Assembly (NCBI GenBank): GCA_020466095.1
Contig: CM035807.1
Coordinates: 83,910,241 to 83,974,240, forward strand
Reading direction: 5' to 3'
Length of the DNA: 64,000 bases
Origin: Chlorops oryzae
Taxonomy: Eukaryota > Arthropoda > Insecta > Diptera > Chloropidae
Notes under the pieces: model-generated
What the model was told of the DNA's origin: nothing
Seen by the model: only the letters and a program-made list of their open reading frames with translations
Database searches by the model: none
Shown: one piece after another, positions 1 to 11,312 of the stretch
How positions within the stretch are numbered: the first letter of the stretch is position 1
Layout of the letters: every line of letters begins with the position of its first letter
Program-made: the position numbers and the translations under genes

Positions 1-415
1 CTTTTTTAAAATTTGTATTTTCAACAACCAATTGAGATAGAGAGACGATGTAAGTAGATTTGTTAGATAATAAAACAAGGAAGCCAAAAAATTTTTTTTA
101 ATTTTTACACTGAGAAAAATTTATTCACAAAACTAAAAGAAAATTTTGAATATTTTTTTTCAGTGTTTCCCAGTTTCCCGCCACTCTATAATTTGCTTTT
201 AAAACACCCCTTGTATTTACTTTCATTTAAAGAAAAAAATATTTCAATCAGATGGCGCAGCAGTGTGATATTTAAAAAAATACAAGGGTACATAGATCCT
301 CCCAGTATTGATATGCTGGGGTAGACCTGCGTATGTGGTACATTTGTCCGAAATCCCATACAAAAGGCATCACTCATACGAAATGTAGGACGTTAATTAA
401 ATATTTGATAATCCG

Positions 416-1095
416 CGCAGTATGATCCGAGAAGATTTATGGGGTGTAGAAGAAAAGCAATAGTAATAAATTTTAAGAGATTTTCGATTATCAGACATAT
501 GTATATTGATTGACATTCAAAAATTGAGAAGGAACAACAATTTTACAAAGCTCGTCATTTTATTTCGTTTAATTATTTGAAAGGGCTTTTAATAACACAT
601 ACGAGCTGTTGTTTTCAATCCAATGGATCTTTTTTATTAGATAATGATTTCTATTCTTAAGACATTAAGTTTTCGATAGTGCAGGAACTCCTGCGCATCA
701 ATTCCTGCAAGTATTTAACCCATTCAAGCACATGTAATCAGTTTCAATCTTCTACGCTTTGGATTGTTATTTGTTCTATAGTTTGTACGTTTTGAATGTT
801 TGCATGAATTGATGCGTAGGAATTCCTGCACTATCGAAAACTAGTAATGTCTTTAAGAATAGAAATCATTATCTATTAAAAAAGATTCATTGGATTGAAA
901 ACAACAGCTCGTATGTGTTATTAAAAGCCCTTTCAAATAATTAAACGAAATAAAATGACGAGCTTTGTAAAATTGTTGTTCCTTCTCAATTTTTGAATGT
1001 CAATCAATATACATAAGTCTGATATCGAAATCTCTTAAAATTTATTACTATTGCTTTCCTTCTACACCCCATAAATCTTCTCGGATCATACTGCG
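416..1095. mobile_element. Foldback element with 290-bp arms
   Basis: The arms 416-708 and about 802-1095 are inverted copies differing at a handful of positions. The outer ends are CGCAGTATGATCCGAGAAG and its complement, and about 93 bp of unique spacer lies between the arms. No coding potential was found. The target site duplication is not obvious; the flanks read ATCCG and GTAGG. Confidence 0.8.
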
Positions 1096-2384
1096 GTAGG
1101 TACCTAAATGTCGATTTCATTGACGTCTGTCCTCTGTGCATATATTTATAATACAACCGTTTATATAGGCATTTATTAAATTTTATTTACTTTTGTTCTG
1201 TTGTTTGAATACTCGTATCAACACGACAGTCCTATTGAGTTCTAAAATAAAAAAGCCCTGCACACCTGCCGGACTCTCTTCTCGCACGGTTTCCATAGCG
1301 GACTCTTTCGAGTAGAAAATTGAGTTGGCCTTTCCAATAAATGCAATATTGAAATGAATTTTGGAGGCAATAAAATATGCACGATTATAAAATAAACAAA
1401 AAATCCTTCTCGACAGTGAAAAAGAGTCCCCAAAAAGAAAAAAAAAACATTGTAATATAATTGAAGAGCAGCACTGGTCGATGGCATGATAATAAACCGT
1501 GCCAATAAAGTGCTCAATTTATGCTCTTGTATTTTAATTTCATATTTATAAACGAAAAATGGGAAAAAGCCAATCGGAAAAATGCCAAAAAAAAAAATAG
1601 CGATAAATAGAAACGGGTAATCCACTTTTAACTCGACTCAAACCACGCAATGAAGCCTATAAATATTTAATTAAATGTCAAATATTACAAAATTGTCAAG
1701 TAGGGCGTAAAAAACGATAAATAACGCACATTGCCAGCACAGCAATTTAGATGGAAACGAAAGAGTCGACAGAAATACCATGGCAGAGTAAACAAGAACA
1801 ACAACAACAACTACATCGAAAGCAACAATGACCACAATAATATGACGTAAAAGGACAATTCCGACATGACAATGCACCGAACAAGAGTGCTAACAAGCGC
1901 ATTGATACGACCGTATGACCGGATACAGGCACCTGTCGTACGATTGAATGCACCGAAAAACATAACTGGCGCTTCCACGAAAAGGATATACATATGTATG
2001 TATAAATTTTCTCTAGAAATTTATTCGGCCTTTTAAGACTTTCGCAGTCCCTTCCGGTCGAATGTTGGCATTAAAATGGCTTTCAACACACTTGGCTCCT
2101 TGATTAAAATAAAATTTAATTCGAAAATCCAACATGGCTTCTAACAAATTTGAAGTGTAAAAGGGCACCAACAACATCGAGCTTCTTTAACCAATGAATA
2201 CATATGTATACATGAAACTTCAAGGTAAATGATAAAAGATTGAGTCTTATGAAATTTTAATTCCGAGCAATTTAAAATTATCTCCTACGAGAGATAGAAA
2301 TTGTGAAATTGCGAATGTTTTTCAAAGTGTATCTCTATTCCATTGGCAAGGATTTTGAATACTGTCGCTGTACGAGTGCATATT

Positions 2385-2411
2385 GTATGTATGTATGTAT
2401 GTATGTATGTT
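2385..2411 (+). repeat. TATG microsatellite
   Basis: About six tandem TATG units. Shorter runs of the same motif recur through the window (for example 3104-3122, 16532-16545, 25261-25282). Confidence 0.95.
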
Positions 2412-3318
2412 GTTTGCCGATGAATGCAATTACCAAAGCATGCATACGCAGCAAGGGTAATAAATCAAAATGCAATTTTTGTTAAATGGAAAAACAACTT
2501 TTGAAATGAAGTGAATATAGCTCGGTAATAATTTACAAAATAAAAACGCAGTAACGAGAATATATTACATTTACATATTGTTAGAGTGAAAAGTGAATAT
2601 CTGTGCTTGCGAATACACAGAAAGCATTATATCATACGAGTAAAATATCCATATGTGAGCATGTTGAGCTTTGTCGCACATGCATCGCCGTCATAAGTGC
2701 CCACAAGTATTTCATATCCGACTACCACAATAATGAAATGCTGCACGAGAACAAGAAGAATGAGAAATTGCGCTGAGCTAGAGAGCGCGCTACAGAGCGT
2801 TGGAGCCGTGGAGCCGTGGAGCTGTGGCCCATTGCACAATATATGATAATCACGCTGTTAAAACAAGCTTAATATACGCGACAACGACACAATGATAGCG
2901 AGCGACAGCTGACAGGCTACAATGACAGCCAACAGCGCTGAAGTTGCACTGCAGCGTGCCAATATGGCAATGCCAACCTCGGTTAAGATAAGATATGGTA
3001 ACGATGCAGCACAGACGAAAAGTAGAACGGAATACTTACGAGTGTACGTCAATACGCACAGAGACTCCTATGTATACACCTTCCCGAAGTCCTTGGCTTC
3101 TGGATGTATGTATGTATGTATGTTCGGCATTACGTTTATGTATTGTAATTCGAGACATTATATTGTTACAAACAAATGGAAGTTGCGACATACCCGACAC
3201 AAGGAGGACTTCAGACTGAAAAACGACTGCACGAGGCACAATCGGCAATAATTCAAGAGCAGCGGGAGAATTCATTTTGTACAGAAAAACGGCCATTATA
3301 CTTTTGTATTGTTTGTTC

Positions 3319-3356
3319 GTGTGTGTGTGTGTGTGTGTGTTCGTGTGTGTGCGTGT
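3319..3356 (+). repeat. GT microsatellite
   Basis: An interrupted (GT)n tract with two TCGTG/GCGTG breaks. Confidence 0.95.
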
Positions 3357-4348
3357 TGGGGGGCATCAATACTGGTATTTATGCAATTTAATAATGTAGC
3401 AGAAAGCGGGGGAAAAACAAATAATAATTGACTCAGTCTTGAGAGAGTATTATTGACGGAAACGTTATTTATGGCCAATTAGAGAGTCGAGCCCATCAGT
3501 TCGTACGCAGTACTGTCATTTAATAGTCAAAGAGTTGAAAGAGTTCTTCAGAAATGAATATTTTATCAGGAGTTGCTTTGTATCGCGTTTCTCTTTTTTG
3601 TTTTTTATATTGAATGTTTGTATAGATGTGTATTATAAAATAACATCCATTTAAGTCATTTTACAGGGATAAGGGAGACGAAGCTCAGCATTTCAACCAA
3701 AAAAACTTACAGTAACTGGCTAGAATGTTGAGTCGGACATTTCAAACAAGCAAACGAGATAATATTCAATTAATTTAACGACATGGACTCCTTTAGTTTC
3801 TACATATATGTTTTTGCGTATATTACATTATCCTATAGATCCAAAGGATCGGAGACAGACAGATGAATTCACCGAACACCGGTGAATAGGACCGACCACT
3901 CCTCAAAATCCCTAGCAATGCTTTTGAGTGGCAAATTTACCATTGCGATGTCATAGGCAGGGATCTATTGCCCCCGCGATGGGCTAAGTTTCGCTAACCA
4001 TTTGGTAGGAAAAGATACCATCGAAGTGGTTGTTGGCTTTACGCTATCCAAATCGTTATCTCATTTTCTCCAACGAAATGTGTTGCTAAAATCAAAAGAA
4101 TCTTTAAATCCACACGGTGGCACTACATTGTTACAGGTCTGGATCTATTTATATTATTTATGTGATTTTTTTTTTTTTTTTTTAACGGAAAATGTGTCTT
4201 TTTTATTTTCCACTTCCAGAATAAAATTCATCGAATTTCATTTGGTGTTGAGGGAACTTGAAGCCGGGATCTTCAGGTCCCCATTTTTGCATCTTTCCCC
4301 AGGCACAGGTTCAATCCTGCTCAGAACATAGATACGTTTGTTTCTTAA

Positions 4349-4890
4349 GGGGGTTGTCTTATTGGGGGGCTATTTTTGGACCTTTTTGAAAAAAATTCCT
4401 TACAGAAAACCAAAAGAGTTTTTTCAATTAAGTATTTTTCTTTTTGTGTTAGGAATAAATGAAGGTAGATAGGTTCAAGTGACTGCCACTTAGGCCGTTA
4501 ATCGGCCCATTGTTATACCAAGGAGGTGTGCTCTCGGCCGTCAAAGTGGATGCTCAAAAAACAAGGTGTAGTGCTGGCTGCCACGATTACAGGTCTCCAA
4601 GTTGTCCGAAATGGAAAAGAAAAACGGGGTTGTAATCAGTATAGATGTATTTATGGCGTGAGCCTCTAACATAATTTTACTTGACAAACTGGCGGCCATT
4701 GAAAAATGACCCATCGATTTCGGGTACATTTTTTGTAGTTCAGTGTAAAAAAAAATGTGTAAAAAATTTTTATAAGCTATGATTGAGGTTCACGCCATAA
4801 TATTGACAATTTTGCGTCGAATGCACCTTGTTTCATTAAAATCGGTTCAGTTGGATGACCAAATCGCTAGTAAACACGGCTCAATTGATC
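4349..4890 (+). mobile_element. TTAA-flanked MITE family 1, copy A (right end lost)
   Basis: It starts directly after TTAA (4345-4348) with GGGGGTTGTCTTATT, which matches the inverted right end of copy B. Shared internal blocks include a stretch of 'CTCGGCC(A/G)TCAAAGTGGA' type (about 4531-4550) and a GGGTACATTTTTTGTAGTTCA block (about 4721-4742). The right terminus is not found; similarity fades near 4870-4890. Confidence 0.65.
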
Positions 4891-6439
4891 CTAAAGCAGT
4901 GATGTTCACGCCATACATCATTTGATGGCGTTCAATTCACACGTATTGCTTACGCTCTTTGTTCAGTCGGTAGCAAGAGGCCGACGAAACAACATCGCGC
5001 GGATCTGTACAGCTTTTTTGTTTCACTGCATAGAAGAATTAATACAAAATTTTTTTTTGAGCGCTAGCTCTTTTCTCACTCACACAGTCTCACGGCCAAT
5101 TTTGAACATCACTGTCCTAAAGTATCATTTCTGTTTCTTGGGAATATCCGTTTATGTATGCTATTCATTTGAATTTTTAATGCTTTAGCAAGGACTTTGA
5201 GTAGAGAGGCAGCAGCATAGGTTGTAGTCTCACTACTAGCAACGCAACCACCAATCAAAATTTATTAATTCACCTTCAAAAAAGTATATATATAACCTTA
5301 GGTACAGTACAGAGTTATAGGCAATGGCGCCTGAAACTTTTCAAATAACAAATATAAATACACTTCACGCTATCTGCAATCAGCAAGAATTGTCAAAGGA
5401 CCATTTCTCTCTTATGATTTGAATTGTAAAATATTTTAAGTATTTATCAGGGTCGTTTTCTCATCTTTTCCTATCTGTAAGTTAAATTATCCTCATGATA
5501 ATTTCATAAAAATTTTGATTAATAAAGCCCGTTTGCTATCGTTCCGAAAAACAAAATTCTTTGTATGAAAATGTGGAAATTTTGAGAGGATATCGTGACG
5601 ATAAACTTTAACCGGAACAGTAGCAAATGGGCCAAAAAGATAGAGCTAAAAAGTAGAATGATAAAACGGCCCTAAGTCTATTAAATGCAAAACTCTTATG
5701 AAAAAGGAAATTTTCCATCGTTGAAATTCTTTTCAATACGAAGTAAATTTTTGCAAAGAAATATTAATATTTTTGATTGAACTCCTTAAAGAACAAATTG
5801 AAAAAAATAATTGCTTCTGATAATGAGAATCATAAAAAAGGACCTCCTGAATTCCGTGTGTTATCTCGAAACCATATCACAAGTCCACAATCGAAATGAA
5901 TGTAATGAACAAAACGACATTGGGACTTTTTTCCGACTTTGGATCTTAAGATAAAACACATTTTCTACGTGACAAATCAATTGCAGTTTTTTGCGTTTAA
6001 CCAAACCTCAATACATTTTCAGAAAGTGACGCAAATTAATCAACTGATTGCGTAGAAAAAGAGGCGTTAAATAATGAAACCATTTCACAAAAAAATCGGA
6101 AACATTCAATCAGAATATTTATGCACTACATTATCAAGAGCATACACTTCAGATATATATCTAAACGATTGCCAGCAATTAAGGCAACAAAAAAGACGTC
6201 AGCAAAAGTAATGAGCGTTTTCCACAGGGATAGGAGCCGGCGCTGGTTGTTCCTTAAAACACCTACACACCAGTATATTATATAGACTAAGCCGACGAGA
6301 ACAATGCACAGGGATAACAATATAGAATCACAGAGTTTGATTGATTAGAATCAATTTCCCGTCAACGGCAGATGAATTAAATTTGGAGCGAAAGCTGTTC
6401 GTGCCTCGAAATGAATGCCTGAAAAGGAAAATGCGAAGC

Positions 6440-6468
6440 GAAATGAAACGAAACGAAACGAAACGAAG
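6440..6468 (+). repeat. GAAAC pentanucleotide repeat
   Basis: About five tandem GAAAC/GAAAT units. Confidence 0.9.
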
Positions 6469-9091
6469 AAGCCCATAAATATGTACAATGGATAAACCTA
6501 GAAATAAACGTTCTTAGCAGTAATAAAAATTGTAAGCCGAAAAAGCTTAGCGAGTGTGAAGACGGAAGACGGCAGGCAGGCCGGGCTGCTTACTTACTAT
6601 TAAAACCTATTAAAGGTTTGTGAGCGCAACTCGAACGTCGGCTGTGGTGTGTGGGAACGGCTCTGTGCAAAAAAGAAATTCATCCGAGGAATAGACCAGA
6701 ATATCTTGACCCTCAGTTAGAATGCCGAGTTGATGAAGCTGAAAACATGTTGAGCTATTTGCGTAAGAAGGGCAGAAAAAATTTCTGATGAGATATGTAC
6801 GAGAATTGTATATAAAATAAAAATAAAAGAACGAGGAGCTCTTGACAACATTCATCCATTAAAATACTTGTAGGTTGTTCTTATTAAATATTCTTATGGG
6901 CAAAAACTGTTCAAATCAGGATCGAAAAAATAAGGATAATGATGAGTTGGTAAAAAATATTTCCGTTAGTCTTCATAGTACTTAGAATATTGATGAGGGT
7001 CACGTGGAAGATTGCTATGTCTCCTGTGTGCCGTAAAAAGTGCTTCATGAGTTTGTAATGTTGTATGAAAACCGATTTCAATTAAAGGCTCAAGCTTAAT
7101 TGATCCTCATGGAGATAGCGACATTCGTATTTTCTAATGAACTCTTTGACTTATTCCATTCCTCTCCAATGTATTTAGAGTGCGGTGAACAAGACTTAGC
7201 ACAACTCAAGGATCTCAAGAAATGTATGTATGTTTGCCATTCATTTGCAGCACACTGTCTTACTTTTATCTTCGGAAGCTCAATGGCCAAAATAAAACAA
7301 TTTCTTATTTGATTCTTTCAACGATTTTCACATCCTTTAAAGAATAGGTAGGTACGTATCAGAATAACTACATGAGAGAATATATTGTGAGAGCATGTGT
7401 TTGCCTCCATAAGCAGGTTTCGTTCGAATTTCTTCTTCTTCTTCATTATGCTTTCAAAGATTTATAGCTTTATCCTTTAAGTAATGCAACTAGAGTTTGT
7501 GCTAAAACCAAATGTACGAGTTTCCATGTCACTGATTTCAAGCTATTGGTACGAAAAATACCGAATTAAACTTTTCAAGTGGGTACATATAAGTATGTAC
7601 CTACCTACTTGTGCCACTGTGTGACTGTGTTCGTGAGTATTTTTGTAAGAGTGTAGAGAGCATTGTGGAATCTCAACATTTCGTAGCACTAACCCAAATC
7701 ATTCTCATACTCAATGTCCATTTAGCAATCACTTTTCGCCAGACCGTTTCACTTTTTTTGCACTATTGAACTCGAATGATTGCCTTTGGTCCTTTCGAAA
7801 ACAGGGTGATACGAGAGAGCAACATCTTCGTGATTATCGATATAAGTATGTAGGTACATGAATGAGCCAAAGGATTCCAATCATATAAAATCCACTTTTT
7901 GCAATCTCAAAACAACTGAGTAATTTTCTGCGAGATAGTTTATCCTTTCCAAGTAATGGAGTCTTAGTTGAAATTGCTTTGTTGCTTTCTTCGGGTTTTC
8001 ACATGTTTTTTTTTTTTTTTTTTGGAAAGACATCAACGAATATGAAATGTTCACTGACTCACAAAATCTAATTAAAAGATCTCACGCTCTTATGGAAATG
8101 TATTAAAAATGTTTGAATTTTTTTTTCTCGAAATTTTGCGAATCCTTAAATGATGTTTTCACGGTTCCAGTGTTGGCAATTTAATTCCTCAATATGTTTC
8201 CCAACATATTCGAATTAGAATTCATAGAAAATAAACAAAATTCAATTTCCTTGCCAAGTTTTGAGAATGTCTCCTGTATAAACCACCCTGTTTAACGCAT
8301 TACAGTCATACATCAAACAATGCTCATGCCAACAAAAGCTCAACATTTCTAATACATCCTTTAACATATTTTCCTTATCGCTACGAATTCGAAAAATTTA
8401 AAGAAGCAGTACGCCAAAGAACAAAAATATTTGTGTTAGCTTCGTTGTGGAATCCCGAGAATACTTGAACGGATGTCTTTTGTCTGAGTCGGTTGTGATT
8501 TCGCCTTTTGAGAATGTCGTGTAGGTAGGTGGGCATAGGATTCTTGCACAACATATAAGAATTTGCGTGGTCTGCGTACACTGGAATGACGATGAGCTCC
8601 CATTTCGTCGTAAGCACTCAATTTACAAACATACCAATACGCCGCGGCGGCGTTATGGGTCAGGCAGGGAGGATGAGCAAAAAAAGAAATTGTGCAGGGA
8701 AAGAAGGCGAAGATTACGAAATTGTTTGTGCATAGTTATTTTAAGTATGGACGACAAAAGAAGACCTTAACAGACATTGCGATAAGTCTTAATTTAATTT
8801 AAGAACATATTTAATATGCGAAGGATGGGAATTGAGTGAAAAACAAAAAAAGTTATCGAATTTTTAGTGATCAGAAAAATTGCGCGAAATTTTCTAACGA
8901 CTACTTTTGTTGTTCGCAAACTTTGTTTCTTAGGTTTTATTGATCTTTTGGGACTATCTTCACATTTTCTCTGATTATTAGGGAACCGAAACGGGATTGT
9001 TCATTGGAACGTACAGCCTTTGATTGACATCATCCACAATGGTGAAGTGACGCAAAACAAGTGGAAAACTCCTACAAAACGTATTAATCTA

Positions 9092-9136
9092 AAAAAAACG
9101 AGAGGGAGAAAGAGAGGGAGAGGGAGAGAGAAAAGT
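9092..9136 (+). repeat. GA-rich tract
   Basis: A purine run of GAGAGGGAGA type that could serve as a GAGA-factor site or simply be low-complexity DNA. Confidence 0.8.
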
Positions 9137-9468
9137 GAAGAGTCCACATCCGCCTTTACAATGATTCTTATTTTTCCTTTTCTCCATGCTTTGTTTTCCA
9201 TCGGAAGTGACGGTTTGTAATGTACTTATAACGGTTTCCGGTGTCGTAACTCTGAAAACAAAAAAAAATTTTTTTTTTGGGTTGACAGCGAATTCCTTTT
9301 GACCCATTTTCCACTCTTCGTATTGTGTATGTGCTGCCGACATCATGTTATGAAATCAATGGAAAGTATTTAAACATGCGTTCCATTCTTTTTAAACAAA
9401 TTAAATAACTTATTTTTATTGTTTTCATTTGTTTGCGACGCAGTTCGATAGTTCACCTACTATTCGTG

Positions 9469-10252
9469 TTTTTATACCCGAGACACTCTGTATCGAGGGT
9501 ATATTGCGTTTGTGTGGTTGTGTGTAACAACCAGAACCAGTCGAGATAGACCATACAAAATATATATAGAATTGATCAGCGTCACCAGGAGATTCGATTT
9601 AGCCATGTTCGTCTGTATGTCCGTCTGTCTGTCCGTCTGTTTGTATACAGTTTTCTTATCGAAGGAGTTGAGCTATCTTGTCAAGATTTGGTACCCGTGC
9701 TCATGGGGACATGAGTAAGATTAAGAATGGAACCGAAAGGACCATTTTTAGGGGTAGCTCCAGTACCAGGGTCTGTTATGAATTTCACAAAAAATGTTCT
9801 AAGACCGAAGTTTTTGTTATGATATATTGATGAAATTTGACATTTGAGCATATTAAATACTGTGATTTAAAAAAATTGGAAAAGTGGGCGTGGCAAAAGA
9901 GTTTTTTTTGGAACATTGTCTCCTATACCCGAAATTCAAATGGGACTTGAACGAAAGATGGCATGTATGCTTCCTTTCTAGCTATAAACATCCGCTCTCA
10001 AACTTTTCTTAATCGGTCCATTATTAGAGGTACCTACTGGGGTCTGTTATAAAATTCCCAAAAACTCCCCCAAAATGTGGCAAAGGGGCGGTTTTCATAA
10101 AAAAATTGAACAAAAGTCGGTATATGGGGCTCCTTATGCCTTTAAAAATCTCTAGAACTTTCTTTCTAATGTTTCTGTTTTTTGGGCGTGTTTTGAAAAT
10201 TATTTAAACATGTTCGCTTGTGTCGGGTAATTTATTGTCAGGCTCGCTCGGT
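9469..10252 (+). repeat. Dispersed TATACCC repeat, long copy
   Basis: It opens TTTTTATACCCGAGACACTC, continues with a GACCATACAAAATATATA block, then GTCTGTCTGTCCGTCTG (9618-9642 region), GGGTCTGTTAT and a GTGGGCGTGGCAAA stretch, and closes near TTGTCAGGCTCGC. The same order of blocks occurs inverted at 40162-40746, and in pieces at 17021, 21782 and 53458. It is a common non-coding repeat type of fly genomes; I cannot name the family. Confidence 0.75.
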
Positions 10253-10683
10253 AATCTGAACAGGCATGACGAAAAGTTATTTAACTTTATCCAGACTCGA
10301 CTGTAAAGCCATTTAAAATACATATAACATATTTTCGATTGCGTAGTTATACGCGAATTCTGAGAAATACTGACATATCGATTCCTTTTTGCGAAATTCT
10401 CTAAATTGTATAAAAACTAAATTTTACAGGAGGGTGTTCTTTCTACTATTTTTTGCACATGCGACTGGGTATAAGCTAAAATTAATTCCGCATTATCTGC
10501 ATAACTTCAGTGCTTATGGGCTGATATGCAGGCAGTATAGAGCTCGTTCCTGTGAAGAAAGGAAATCAGAGTTGAAATGTCGATGACAGATCGACAGAAA
10601 TATAGAAAATGTATGATTTCAATGCTACCCAGCATGTTCGATTGCTTTTAATCTGCGTATTTATTCGTTGAAGTATCAGAAGT

Positions 10684-11235
10684 ACCCAGCGGGAAATGTC
10701 ACCCTGACATCACCGGTGAAGTCAGGGTGACTTGTCACCCTGGCATGCGTGACAATTCGTAGGACGCCTAGCATGACATTTGTACAGGAGTTGGACAGAG
10801 ATTTCACCAGTGACAATGTCATGCTAGGAGGTGCGATAGCGAAAAAAGCATTTGAGAGCAGCACATTGCTCCTTTTCTATTTAAATGTCAATTTATAGAA
10901 ACCAGTTTGATAACTCTTTTCTTTGCGCTCTCTTTGAATATTTCGAAAATTTTTAAAAATCTATTTTTAACAATTTTTGTTCGCCTCAGCCTGGGATCGA
11001 ACCCGCGATCTTCGGATTATGAGTCGAGCACTCATCATCTACGCCACTTCATGCTAACGTTCAACTGACGCTAAGACCTTATTTAAATTTCAATAGTCAA
11101 TGAGATTCAAACACATGAACAGCATCCCTCCACAATGACTTGTCCTCCAAGATGTCATTCATGACAATGTCACCTGTATGTCATCGATGACATCACTGAT
11201 GACATTGTCATGCAGGAGATAATTTTCCGCTGGGT
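10684..11235. mobile_element. 552-bp TIR element with a tRNA-like core
   Basis: Perfect 9-bp ends ACCCAGCGG and CCGCTGGGT flank subterminal palindromes built from GTCATGC, TGTCATTCATGACA and TCACCCTG repeats. The centre holds a tRNA-like segment on the minus strand (see next entry). Comparison with the uninterrupted 17815 and 29758 copies confirms it is an insertion; the target duplication is short (TA, or GTA/TTA). Confidence 0.75.
10978..11050 (-). other. tRNA-like sequence with pol III A and B boxes
   Basis: On the minus strand the A box is TGGCGTAGATG (11046-11036) and the B box GGTTCGATCCC (11002-10992). Between them CTCATAATCCGAAG resembles the anticodon loop of elongator tRNA-Met (CAT). 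The acceptor stem does not pair and the T stem is broken, so this is a tRNA pseudogene or SINE head, not a working tRNA. It lies inside the TIR element. Confidence 0.65.
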
Positions 11236-11312
11236 TACTCAAAGTAATTCTTCGTTTTTTTTTTTTTGCATGTGTTTAGTATAGAAAATTTACTTCCTGC
11301 CCATTAGGGCTA

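Larger units (their letters stand above)
1096..4344. other. Unassigned A+T-rich DNA
   Basis: No gene recognised. It holds the TATG and GT microsatellites and a short GGAGCCGT triplication at about 2803-2826. A stretch of more even composition at 3840-4010 may be an old transposon fragment, but nothing in it can be named. Confidence 0.6.
4891..9468. other. Unassigned intergenic or intronic DNA
   Basis: No exon, RNA gene or complete element recognised. Holds the GAAAC and GA-rich tracts and several poly-T runs (for example 8007-8023). Frames of 60-88 codons on both strands show no domain or codon pattern. Confidence 0.6.
10518..11312 (+). mobile_element. GGGCTC-ended MITE, copy 1, interrupted
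   Basis: The segments 10553-10683 and 11236-11312 match copies at 17815 and 29758 (GAAGAAAGGAAATCAGAGTT, GATCGACAGAAATATAG, ATAGAAAATTTACTT). The 10684-11235 element splits it, and the uninterrupted copies supply the empty site. The outer ends of this copy are decayed. Confidence 0.7.

Noticed and set aside
10978..11050. Functional tRNA-Met gene
   Set aside because: Acceptor stem does not pair and the T stem is broken, though A and B boxes are present.
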